Part shown: piece after piece, positions 19,932 through 29,490 of the stretch
Layout: the number at the start of each line of letters is the position of its first letter
Position numbering within the stretch: the first letter of the stretch is position 1
Source of the DNA: Cycas panzhihuaensis
Taxonomy: Eukaryota > Cycadophyta
DNA length: 64,000 bases
Direction: 5' to 3'
NCBI GenBank assembly: GCA_023213395.1
Contig: CM041465.1
Location: 30,573,741 to 30,637,740 of the forward strand
Translations under genes and position numbers: made by a program
The notes under the pieces: generated by a model
What the model was told of the DNA's origin: nothing
Database searches by the model: none
The model's input: the letters and a program-made list of their open reading frames with translations, nothing else

Positions 19932-20879
19932 ATGGAGAGTATTTTATTGGAGCTCAAAAAGGACTTGAAGAAAGTAAAGCTAGACGCAGAAATAATCCAC
20001 CTACTAATAGGACTCCCAAACGAAGGAGAAGTTCCCACAACCACTAAAAGGTCAGAAGTAGACCATGAGCCATGGTTGAAGGAGTTTTGCCAAGAAAACA
20101 CTCAATTAACCTCAGGAGGAATTTGGGTGGTTGATATAAAGGATGCCAGACTACAATGGGTAGCCAAAGTTATTAATTCCAGATTTTTACCAAAAAGAAA
20201 GTACACATACATTCCAGGAGGAATGGTGCCTATATTACCAAAGATCCGAGATGGAGAGAAATTGAATTGGTCAAAATTCTTAGCAGTCAATATGGGACAG
20301 CAGATTCAGGAAGTGATGACACACCCCTTCCATCACCCCTCTTTGTTATTAGCTATCCTATTTTACCAATGTCCAGGTGTACAACTAATAAAAGCAACTG
20401 TTTCTCCAAATGAACCACTTATAAAACAATGGGTGATTGAATTTTCGGACACTACTCAGGACAAGGAATTGAAGAAAAGAATTCGAAAGGAAATGACAAA
20501 AGTTCTTAAATGGTTACAACAAACCCTCGGGAGACCCATTCCTCATCGTGCCAAACAAACCATTCAGAAAAGAAGTAAAAGAAAAAAGGACGAAGAAGAG
20601 CTTGAAGAGGAGGTAGAAGTGGAGCCCTCACTGGAAGAATGGGCAGAATTCCCTTCTGTAATGGAGACAGGAGAAACATTAGCACCTCCTCCGTCAGATG
20701 ACAAATTAGGTCAAATCATTCAATTGATTAAAGAAATGGAAAAAGGGTACAAAGCAGAGATAGTTGCCCTTTAGGAGAAAATTAAAGAAAATGATGCGAT
20801 AATAGCAACACTTACCCAAATCAATGAAGAAATTTTGGCCGTAAAGGACTTATCAGTAGGGCAGGGGCAGCAGGAGTAG
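19932..20879 (+). pseudogene. Gypsy-D third ORF, copy 2: Athila-like plant transposon protein domain
   Basis: ATG at 19932 gives 280 residues to a TAG at 20772; the same frame runs on to a TAG at 20877 (315 codons in all). Residues 60-150 carry the features: DARLQWVAKVINSRFLPKR, YIPGGMVPILPKIRDGEKLN, then FHHPSLLLAILFYQCPGV. The order, Trp plus leader to a conserved LP, a variable loop, a G-x-x-(I/L)N patch, a Pro-start hydrophobic helix and LC/YQ-x-x-GV, matches what I know of the putative plant transposon protein domain (Pfam Transposase_32) of Athila-type elements. That identification is by pattern only. Residues 200-240 are basic then strongly acidic (KRSKRKKDEEE), and the C-terminus is a likely coiled coil (QIIQLIKEMEKGYKAE). 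No signal peptide or transmembrane helix is evident, so an Env role is not supported. It sits after integrase, in sense. Confidence 0.7.
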
Positions 20880-20970
20880 CCCTGAGATAGAGGGGGGGAG
20901 GAATACCCCAAATTTTGATTTTTTTTGTTGAGCAAGGATGCTTAAACCACTCATGTTGATCGGGGATAGA

Positions 20971-21819
20971 TGCTGGGACATATTTTGACACACTGGGCTA
21001 TGGGGATACCAGAGGTAGGCTGTGTAACCATTGAGGTGCAGTGCAGCCGCGTGCAGTGCGTATGATGTAGAAAAAGGAAAGAATCAACATTCTGGGTATG
21101 TAGGACAGGTGCGTACCTGGAAAGGTACGGAATACAGAATACGTACTTTCTGTGGTACGCAAGTAGACAATAAGGGTATGCATGACAGAACCTGATCAAA
21201 GGATACTTGGGATGATGTCATCAACGCCTAAAGGCATATGTACGAATGTATGGATGGGATAAACAACAGTTAAGGAGACTAACCAATGGTTAACAAAGAG
21301 GTACGTACATGGCTAAAAGGGTACGGTTATGATAGGGAGTTATAACCCTTTAGCGAAAGGACACAAAGAAGGCACATTTAAGGGAATCTACAAGGACCAT
21401 TCCAGGGGTGAGAGCTGAGCATTCTAGATATACAATGGTATGGTAACCATCACGTATAACTAGCGGTGTAGAGTAGTGTACAAGGATGCATACCTTATAG
21501 GAATGTACATGACAGCATTGGTGTATACGGCTGGAATGTATAGGGAATACATTCCAACACCTATTGTATAAAGACTTATTGCTTAGCAAAGGAAGAGTTA
21601 TGTGGAAAATGTTGATTCTATGTGTTTTATGAGGATTGAATGATGAATACTGCTGTTTATGGTACTGTTGTGTGTAAACTATGACATGGTTGTATGGAGT
21701 TGTGAATAAATCTATGTGATCTAAGTATATGAAACATGTTGACTGTATCATAGACTAGACTACCAGTGATACCTTGACAAGTGTACCTATCTCAATAGGG
21801 AGATAACTTAAAGTCAACA
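20971..21819 (+). repeat. Gypsy-D 3' LTR
   Basis: Starts TGCTGGGACATATTTTGAC (the TGTTG of the family with one change) and ends AAGTCAACA, about 849 bp. A purine patch gatcggggataga (20959-20971) precedes it, and a longer G-run is at 20891-20898. The GTAC-rich block is at about 21050-21190. Followed by aaaag, the TSD partner of gaaag before the 5' LTR. Confidence 0.85.
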
Positions 21820-22620
21820 AAAAGCACTCACAAAAATTCACAAGTTGACTTTTATTAGATAGAGTTGAAGCACCATAGAGTTGTGAGTGGTGGGAACAAT
21901 AATTGTATACACATTCTGCATGGGTATAATTAGACGAAGATAGACCACCACATAGTTGTGAGCAATAAGAATGAAAACTCCAAGCATAATTTTGGCAATT
22001 TTTTCCCCTAAAATTTTCTTTTCATTTTTAAGGTGTAATTTAATGATAGTACATTCAATTAAATCTTAAATCTGTGCTCTCTATTTCTTAACCGACCATC
22101 ATTTTGTAATTGCATGTGTACGTGTTTCTTTTAAACAAAAGGGCTAAAGTGTGTGCTCTAGCTTCTTAAAGCTATTTTTGAGCTCTTCCTTCAAAACTTT
22201 GTTCTTAAGACTGGTGCATTTCTTGGTGGATTGAAGGCTTATGGCTATGCATAGCGATTAAGAATCCTTGTGGATATCAAATTTGTATAATCAAAATCTT
22301 GTAATGATGGCCTTTATTTACTTCTTGCCTAAGCAAGACACACTTAGGGGAGGAAATTACAACTCCTAGAAAATTAAGATGAGAAGGCTCTTAATTGCAA
22401 AAGATACCTAGACTATTGTAGAGGAAAAAAAAAAAAAAAAACTCTAGTTGATCTTAAAGATTTGCAAAATTACAAGAAACGAACATGATAACGATAGCAA
22501 CAATCATCTTCTTTGTTAGTGATCATAGTCTGCCACACATTTATGAAGTAAACCCATCAAATGAAACTTGGGTAATCTTGTAATCCATGTTCTAACTAAA
22601 GAACACAACTATAATCATCC
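21820..22620. other. Unassigned AT-rich DNA between Gypsy-D and Copia-E
   Basis: No open frame or element could be supported. It contains an 18-A tract near 22425-22442 and an imperfect internal repeat of the words accatagagttgtgag and accacatagttgtgag (about 21870 and 21950). It lies directly upstream of Copia-E gag, so it may be the decayed 5' LTR and leader of that element, but no primer-binding site was found. Confidence 0.4.
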
Positions 22621-23957
22621 ACATCAAGGAAGTTCTTTATAACCTAATATTGAAAAGGACAAAATGCGATAGACTTCATAACTAAGATAAAGGAAACCAA
22701 AGAATAGTTTAGAGTTGCCAGAGAGAAAGTTGAGAACAAGGAATTAGTTCAAGTCACCATAAACAAACTGCCTAGATACTTTTGACAACTTGGTAACTCA
22801 ACTCACCATCTCAAAAGTTGTTGAAATTATAACCTTTGAAGTGTTATGTGGACTAATGTTGCTTAAAGAACTTAGAAATAAGAAATATGATGAATAAACA
22901 TAATTGGAAGGCACCTTCTCCTTAAAATAAAAAATAAAAAGCTCCGAAAGAAGAATCCTTCAAGTTAGAAAAGAGAAGTTGTGACTTTTGTGGGAAGCCT
23001 AGGCATTTGAATAGAGATTTTAGGGAGAGGAAATTTGACATGTAAGAAAGGAAGAAATACTTGGGAAACACATCTAAGGAAAAAGAAAAGGCAAATGAAG
23101 CAACTTTTGCTATTGGTTTTTCAATGAGAACAACTTCCATAGAAAATTGGTACATTAACTCGAGAGCTTCTAAGCACATGACCTCATATGAAAATTGGTT
23201 TGAAAATTTTGAAAGCTACCATGAAAATAATGTTGTCGAGTTAGAAGACAACACTGCTCATCCTATCAAAGGCCGAGAATGACCAATGGAGAAATAAAAA
23301 GGGTTGGAGATGTTCTTTTTATTCTTGGTTTGGTAAAGAATCTTCTCTTGACCTCTCAGATGACCAAAAGGACCTTGATGATGGTAGCTGTCTTGTTAAA
23401 GATGAGAAACAAAATTTTGAAATTATAGTTGAGGGTTAAGGAAGAAAACAACTTTTACAAATTCATGGCCACTTTTATCTTACAAGCATTATTTGTAAAG
23501 CAAGAAAATTCAGTAAATGAAGCTTGGCATTTGGGGTATGGGCATATATGTTATCATGACTTAATTTAATTAAAGAAATTAAACATGGTAGAAGTATTGG
23601 TTAACATCATAGAGAACAAAGAAGCATGTGAAGGATGCATGGTTGGACAACAACACAAAAGCAAGTTCCTTGAAGCTTCATGGAGAGTAGTGAACAAATT
23701 AGAAATTGCTCAGAGTGATTTATGTGGACCCATGGGAACCACTTCACTAAGAGGAGCCAAATACTATCTCACATTCCTTGATGACTTAGCTAGGAAAACT
23801 TGTGTGTTCTTCCTTAAGAACAAATTTGATACCTTTAATACCTTCAAGGATTTTAGAACAAATCTAGAAAAACAGAGTGGAAGGAAAGTCACATTTCTCA
23901 AAACCAATAATGGAGGGGAGTTCACTTCAAATAGTTCTTACAATTATTCCAAAGCCT
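22621..23957 (+). pseudogene. Copia-E: decayed copia gag, protease and integrase
   Basis: Fragments in changing frames. Gag: ENKELVQVTINKLPRYF (about 22735-22785). Protease region: NWYINSRASKHMTSYENWF (about 23140-23200), where family DSGAS has become NSRAS. A pre-integrase region includes EACEGCMVGQQHKSKF. Integrase: QSDLCGPMGTTSLRGAKYYL, FLDDLARKTCVFFL and KTNNGGEFTSNSS, with the second catalytic Asp changed to Asn. The sequence stops at 23957, where the minus-strand Copia-F LTR begins, so the remainder of Copia-E should lie beyond Copia-F and outside the window. No LTR is identified. Confidence 0.72.
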
Positions 23958-24295
23958 TGTAAGTTTAAAATTGATGAACCAGCACAAATATTTTTGGTAG
24001 AATTGGTCTACCTTCATTAACCTTCAATTCATTAAGAATATTGAAAAGACACGTTTGATCTATATGATATGTACCAACATAATGCACCTACAAATACAAC
24101 TTGGGATTAGTAACGGTAAATCAGAACCTATAACCACCCAAACAAGTGTTACATATCCATTAAAGGACTTTGTAACTCCCTTGACACATGTCATCAATTG
24201 AGTGATGACTTTACAACTCACCAAACACTCTAAAACTCTATTAAGACTTATAACATCAAGTTTTGACCCTAACTATGTAAACGTTAGTTCTAACA
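23958..24295 (-). repeat. Copia-F 3' LTR
   Basis: On the minus strand it begins TGTTAGAACTAACG at 24295, just after the polypurine tract attaaaggggag (24307-24296), and ends near AACTTACA at 23958, about 338 bp. The left edge coincides with the loss of Copia-E integrase homology. Confidence 0.6.
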
Positions 24296-24307
24296 CTCCC
24301 CTTTAAT

Positions 24308-25788
24308 ATTTACATCATTAGCTCTTATGCCCATACAAAATATAAATTTATCAAATTTATCCATGGATAATAGTTTGGTGAAGATATTTGCAACTGCTCT
24401 TTTGTAGCCCTGTATATTAGCTTAGTCTTCTCCATTCAGGATCTGTTCCCTGATGAAATGGTGGTGCACCTCAATGTATTTCGTGTGAGCATGGAACACT
24501 GGATTCTTGGCAATCTTTAAAGTACTATGATTATCATAGTATAGTGTTGTCCCCATCCTAATGAAGTCCTAGGTCACTGAGGACTTGTCTCGACTATATG
24601 GCCTCACAAGTTGCTACAACTATAGGTTTGTACTCTGCTTCATTGGATGAGAGTGCAACATTCGACTGTTTCTTGCTAGTCTAAGTGATTACAACAGATC
24701 CTGTATTGAAGCAATATCCTAAAGTGGACCTTCTACTATCAACACATTTGCCCTAATTAGAATCGAAATAACCCTCTAGCTTGAAATTGTCATTTTGGTT
24801 GAATTTCAATCCATGGTGTAGAGTTCTCTACAAGTATTTAAGGATCTTCTTTGCAAATTTTCAATGGCCTTGCTTTGGCTCTAACATGAACTTTGACATC
24901 ATCCCAACTGCAAAGGTAATATCAGGACTAGTTGTAGTTAAGTAAATTTACTACTAACCAATTGCCTGTACAAAGAGCTATCCATTTAATATCCATCATT
25001 TTGAGTTTATGACTTCGTAGCTATCCCCATGGGGGTGGGGGTAGGTTTACAGTCCCTCATTTTGAATTTTTTCAGAATTTCCCTTATATACTTACCTTGT
25101 GGAATCAAAATCTTTCAAAGATTTTGCCAAGATTTTGCTCCTAAAAAGTAATGGAATAGTCCAAGCTCTACCATCTCCAATGCCTCCTTGAGATCATCCT
25201 TCATGTCTTCAACCGTTGAGGTGTCATTATTTGGGTTAACTAAATCATCTACATGCAAAATTGTAGAGATGATTAAATGATCACCTTGAACTTTGATGTA
25301 CATGTTTGGATCAACAACTGATCTTCCAAACCCATTCTTTAGAAATTATTGATCGATCTTGGAATACCAGGCTCTTGGAGCCTGCCTCAAACCATACAAA
25401 GCTTTCCTCAAGTGGCACACAAGGCATTCTTTCCATTTTGCAATATATTTAGGCGTTTACTCCATATAGACTTTCTTTATAAGATTTATGTTAAGGAAGG
25501 CACTTTTGACATCAAGCTGGTGTAGCTGCCATTCAAACTGAGCAACTATTGCTAGAATAAGTCTCACCATCACCATCTTTGCTACTGGAGCAAATGGTTC
25601 CTTGTAATTAATAACTTTTTCCTATTTGAAGACTTTAACTACAAATCTACCTTTGTATTTGTTGATTGAGCCATTAGACTTGTATTTGGTCTTGTAGACT
25701 TATCTGTGACCAATTGCTTGCTTCCTTGCTACCAATTCAACCAAGTCCCAAGTTTTGTTTTGCTTCACAGCTTGGATTTTAGCATCCA
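24308..25788 (-). pseudogene. Copia-F reverse transcriptase C-terminal half and RNase H
   Basis: On the minus strand: KALYGLRQAPRA near 25375-25415, then ILHVDDLV with the catalytic HVDD at 25244-25255 (family YVDD), and ELGLFHYFLGAK. RNase H wording SKKQSNVALSSNEAEYK occurs near 24640-24690. Many stops and frameshifts. The N-terminal part of RT lies on the far side of Copia-G. Confidence 0.72.
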
Positions 25789-26004
25789 TGTTAAGATGTA
25801 ATGTTTTATCATTAGTTGTAATGTTTTATTACTAGGATACATGAGGGTCATGAATTAAAATCCTCTTTATGTAAACATGTTAAGTGTCTGACAAGTGTCA
25901 ACTAGACACATAACGGTTACAACTACTTGATGTATATTTAAGAGAGGTGAACTTTCCCACGTTAGTTCATTGAGTTTTCACCTATTGAGGTGTGAATCTT
26001 AACA
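25789..26004 (+). repeat. Copia-G 5' LTR
   Basis: 216 bp, starting TGTTAAGATGTAATG and ending GAATCTTAACA. A TATA-like TATATTTAAG is at 25933-25942. It is followed at once by the primer-binding site. Ends TGTTA/TAACA are perfect inverted repeats. Confidence 0.93.
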
Positions 26005-26016
26005 TGGTATCAGAGC
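26005..26016 (+). other. Copia-G primer-binding site, initiator-Met tRNA
   Basis: TGGTATCAGAGC directly abuts the LTR, complementary to the 3' end of plant initiator methionine tRNA, which primes minus-strand DNA synthesis. Confidence 0.95.
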
Positions 26017-26715
26017 AGGGCATGCTGCTCATCTAGTAAAATCCTGAGGAGAAAGTTTTTCTCAAGAAGACAGAAGAAACTAAGAGATCATAATTGACAG
26101 ACAGTTGATAAAGGTTATTCAAGTTGCTCGTACGCGAAGTAGATCAGAGTGCGTACTTGTACGGACTAGTACAAACACGTACGAGCTTGTACAAACATGA
26201 TTTTTTCAAAGTGGTTGAATCAATCCCAAATTTTACTTGCGTGATCGTCTCTTTGAGGTTGTCATTTTTCATAATTGGATCAAAGTCGTTTGAAGTCATT
26301 TTGAGGTCAAATTGCTCTACTTGCATTTGCATGGATTTGAAGAGGAAAATGCTCATTCCCCTAAGATTTTTGGTTGAAATCGAGTAATACTAGTTGCACC
26401 TTCTTTGTTTCATAAATTCGAATCTGTCGATACCCATATCGTGAAGATTGGCTGAGAATTTTTCAAGATTTAAGCATTTTTTGAAAAAATCCTAATCACC
26501 CAATCAGTGATTTCAAGGTTGTTTTCTCTCTAATGAATAAAAATCTCTCAGAGATACATACATTTTCAAAATCCTTGTAAAAAAATCTTCAGCTTGAGAT
26601 AATTTTTATTCCCATCCATACACTTGCAATTTTGTATAGAAATTTGTACAACCGTACGGTCAAACACTTCTCTGTCTAAATTCAATTTGGTAGTCATATT
26701 TGTAATAGAGTCAAC
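26017..26715 (+). other. Copia-G untranslated leader with a phased GTAC cluster
   Basis: About 700 bp without a supported gene. It contains six GTAC tetramers between 26130 and 26192. The last four start at 26159, 26169, 26179 and 26189, exactly ten bases apart. Another palindrome CCGTACGG is near 26649-26656. The open frames that cross this part on both strands look spurious. Confidence 0.7.
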
Positions 26716-27640
26716 ATGGCCTCCTCCATTTTAGCACTCAATGAGCAGGATAAATTAACAGAGGCCATTTATCATGTATGGAAAATCAAAGTTGAGACCC
26801 TGTTAAGAGTTAAGAATGCATGGAATATAGCAATTGAGGTAGGAAAAAAAACTATTGTTGCTGGTGTTGCTTAGACTAGTTGGGAAGAAAGGGATAATGC
26901 ATGGGTGATAATTTTAAAACTATTTGTTTATGATCCCCTTCTTATTTATGTTGAGAAGTTAAATTCCTCTCCTAAAATTTGGAAGGTGTTTGAAAATTTG
27001 TATAGTTAAAAGAATTGGGCCAAAATTATAGCTCTTAAGGAAGAGTTATTCAAGTTGTACATGAAAGAAACAGAAACTGTTTCAGAATTTATTCACAAAG
27101 TCACCTCAATTTGAAATGATTTATTGAGTGTTAGAGTAAATATGCTAGATTAGGAAATTGTCGAAATGATTGCAAGAAAACTTCTAAAAATCTTTTGACG
27201 ACATGGTTAATACTATAACAAATAATGATCAGATTGCAACAATGTCTCTTGACACCTTGACGGGGTTACTTTTAAGGCAAGAACATAGAAACAAACGATA
27301 TGAATATGGAACAGAGTTAGAAGATGCATTTCTGACCAAAACTTAATCTAGGACTAAGAGGAAGAGGATAGATACATGGACGTGGTCAAACACCAGACAC
27401 AAGAGGCCAATCTTGAGGAAGGGGACAAGAGAGCAAAGGTTGAGGACGTTCAATCCCTCCCAAGGATGCTAGGGTTTGCTTTAGCTGCAGGAAGCCATGG
27501 TATTTTTCTAGTAAATGCAGAATCTTTGATGTTTGCTATCATTGTGGACAATCTAGACATTGCCCTTATCAATGCTCACAAAGAAGGGCTAAGATCTAGA
27601 GAGAGAAACGACCAGTAGACAACTATAGTAAGGAACAAAC
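26716..27640 (+). pseudogene. Copia-G gag
   Basis: ATG at 26716 gives MASSILALNEQDKLTEAIYH, the usual start of a copia gag. WKIKVETLLRVKNAW, NSSPKIWKVFENLYS, a core with ETVSEFIHKVTSI, and DTLTGLLLRQEHRNKRYEYG (about 27250-27310) follow, with several in-frame stops (for example before TSWEERDN, and before KNWAKIIALKEE). One CCHC knuckle is intact in its own frame at about 27534-27575 (CYHCGQSRHCPYQC). Frameshifts lie between the core and the knuckle. Gag packages the element RNA. Confidence 0.78.
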
Positions 27641-28645
27641 TAGTCCTGATGAAAACAAAGAGGAAACGACATTTGTAGCTGCAATGATTGCAAGCCTTGA
27701 AGACAAGGTAGTGTGGTACATTGACTCTGGTGTTTCTAGGCACATGATCGAGCACTAAGATTGGTTTGAAACACTCAAACCTTATTCTTCTAACAAATTA
27801 GTTGAGTTAGGAGATAAATACCCTCTTGACATCAAAGGGGTCAACACTATAACTATTCAGGTAAAAGACATCATTCAAAAAATTGGTAATGTATTGTTTA
27901 TGCTTGGACTAAAAAAGAATCTTCTATTTGTTTCTCAGTTCTACAAGAAAAAGATGGTAACCATTTTTGATGAAAAGGGTTATTGTCATATTCTGGATAT
28001 GAAAAAGGGTGGCATTGAAATTGTTAAGGGAATAGAAAGCAATGATCTGTACAGATTGCTTTCTAACCCTGCTGTTGAAAACAAATATGTAAAAGCATAT
28101 ACTACTATAAATATTGATAATAACAAACTCTGGCATTTGAAGTATGGGCATATTTCCTCAGATAGATTAGGATTATTACGTAACTCAGGAATGGTTCCTA
28201 GTCTTCCTAATGTTTCATTTCATCCTTTAGTTTGTAAAGGTTGCTTGCATGGAAAACATCATTTTCCTTTGCAAAAGGGTGAATGGAGAGCAAAAATCAA
28301 ATTAGAGTTAATTCACACCGATTTATGTGGGCCAATCACTCCATGTTCCATAAATGGAGCTAGATATTTCCTCACCTTTGTTGATGAATTCTCTAGAAAA
28401 GTATGGATTTACTTTCTTTACAGTAAATTTGAAGTCTTCGAAGAATTCAAGGAATTCAAAGCAAAAGTTGAACTTGAGTGCAGAGTCAAAATAAAATGCA
28501 TCAAATCTGAGGGAGGAGGAGAATACGTCTCAAAAGAATTCCTGAACTTCTACAGGTTTCATGGAATTCGCAGACAACTCACAACTCCATACACACCTCA
28601 GTCTAATGGAGTAGCAAAGTGCAAAAACTGAACAATCATGGAGAT

Positions 28646-28795
28646 TGTTAAGATTGTCGTTACACCAAAACCTTGAGGTGTTAATGTCTGATACAAATCT
28701 CGTATCTAAACACCCCACAAGGCGGTTAGTCCCAGGGCCCAGGGTGGTGGTTAGTCCATGTAAACAATCTCTGAGATGCGATGGTTAGTCCAACA
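28646..28795 (-). repeat. TRIM-H 3' LTR (left)
   Basis: 150 bp, plus-strand ends tgttaagattg and gtccaaca, matching 28852-29001. It contains the phrase ggtggttagtccatgtaaacaatc. No 5S-rRNA-like segment was seen, so it is not a Cassandra-type TRIM by eye. Confidence 0.92.
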
Positions 28796-28851
28796 CCCCC
28801 TTTCCGACGTTACATGGGGGGAATTGATCTTGGGGTGAGGCTCTGATACCA

Positions 28852-29001
28852 TGTTAAGATTGCCGTTACACCAAAACCTTGAGGTGTTAGTGTCTGATAC
28901 AAATCTCGTATCTGAACACCCCATAGGGCAGTTAGTCCCAGGGTCCAGGGTGGTGGTTAGTCCATGTAAACAATCCTTTAGATGCGGCAGTTAGTCCAAC
29001 A
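28852..29001 (-). repeat. TRIM-H 5' LTR (right)
   Basis: 150 bp, the partner of the left repeat. The primer-binding complement touches its left end, which makes it the 5' LTR on the minus strand. Confidence 0.92.
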
Positions 29002-29490
29002 GAGATGGCACGTAGTATGATCCAAGAAAGGTAGATCTCACAGACATATTGGGCAGAAGTAGTAAACACAGCTGGTTACTTGATAAATTGTAGTCTAAGT
29101 CAAGCCCTGGATCAAATTACACCAGAAGAGGCATGGACAAGATACAAACCAGATGTGAGTAACTTAAAAATCTTTGAGTGGCAAGCATTTGTTCATATCC
29201 TAGATAAAAGAAGACCAAAGCTTGATTGCAAAAGCATAGAATGTATAATGATAGGCTATAGCAAAAATTCAAAAGCCTATAAATGTGTAGATCCAGAAAC
29301 AAACAAGATCTATATAAGTAGAGATGTTGTATTCAATGAAGATGACATAGTAAAAGGCCCATTTCCATGTCAAGAGATTGAGGATCCACCCAAAACGATT
29401 CTTCTAGAAGAATCTCCGCCTGAAGAAATCTCTAGAATCACTTCAGAAGATGTAGGAATTAATGAAGCAGGAAAGTCAGAGAGGGCATTC

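Larger units (their letters stand above)
16472..20641 (+). repeat. 2.09 kb tandem duplication within Gypsy-D
   Basis: Unit 1 (16472-18561) and unit 2 (18562-20641) each hold the integrase end, a poly-A tract, the GTAC hairpin array, and most of the third ORF. The junction at 18562-18565 shares agaa with both parental breakpoints (16472-16475 and about 20642-20645), a 4-bp microhomology. The units differ by roughly 2% by eye, mostly transitions, plus poly-A length (25 A at 17071-17095, 15 A at 19161-19175). The duplication fuses a truncated third ORF to an integrase fragment in the open frame 17852-18715. Confidence 0.92.
9352..21819 (+). mobile_element. Gypsy-D: 12.5 kb Athila/Tat-like gypsy element with a third ORF
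   Basis: Both LTRs are present (about 850 bp, TGTTG...CAACA), flanked by a near-perfect TSD (gaaag 9347-9351, aaaag 21820-21824). The internal order is gag, protease, a long linker region, RT, a mostly deleted RNase H, integrase, non-coding DNA and a third ORF, then the 3' LTR. RT and integrase wording (VDYRQLNKVTKKDPFPL, DGFSGYNQVQIA, TDYMTKWVEA) and the post-integrase ORF point to the Athila/Tat side of plant gypsy elements. The lack of a chromodomain agrees. A 2.09 kb tandem duplication lengthens it. Numerous stops make it inactive. Confidence 0.88.
28646..29001 (-). mobile_element. TRIM-H: miniature terminal-repeat retrotransposon
   Basis: 356 bp in all: two 150-bp terminal repeats (28646-28795 and 28852-29001) around a 56-bp centre. 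The centre holds GCTCTGATACCA at 28840-28851, the reverse complement of the initiator-Met tRNA primer site, directly beside the right-hand repeat, and a C-rich stretch at 28796-28803 that is the complement of a polypurine tract, so the element lies on the minus strand. Flanked by a perfect TSD, gagat (28641-28645 and 29002-29006). No coding capacity, so it must be moved by proteins of another element. The two repeats differ at about a dozen positions. Confidence 0.93.
27641..29490 (+). pseudogene. Copia-G protease and integrase, split by TRIM-H
   Basis: The protease site reads WYIDSGVSRHMIEH (about 27715-27755), so DSG is kept. GAG-pre-integrase: LWHLKYGHISSDRLGLLRNS, then VCKGCLHGKHHFP. The integrase core has HTDLCGPIT (first Asp kept, about 28315) and KSEGGGEYVS, with the second Asp changed to Glu. 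At the third site it has GVAKCKN, where relatives have GVAERKNRT, so the catalytic Glu is Lys. A stop follows at 28629 and TRIM-H enters at 28646. After it, MARSMIQER, a stop, then AEVVNTAGYLINCSLSQALD and SNLKIFEWQAFVHI complete integrase to about 29490. Integration activity would be absent even without the stops. Confidence 0.85.

Noticed and set aside
19932-20879. Env-like protein
   Set aside because: Position fits, but there is no signal peptide, no transmembrane helix and no fusion-peptide-like segment; the plant transposon protein pattern fits better.
28646-29001. Cassandra-type TRIM with 5S promoter
   Set aside because: No 5S rRNA box A/C-like sequence was found in the 150-bp repeats.
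28646-29001. CRISPR-like or tandem satellite repeat
   Set aside because: Only two copies, with primer-site complement between them and a TSD outside; this is a retrotransposon structure.
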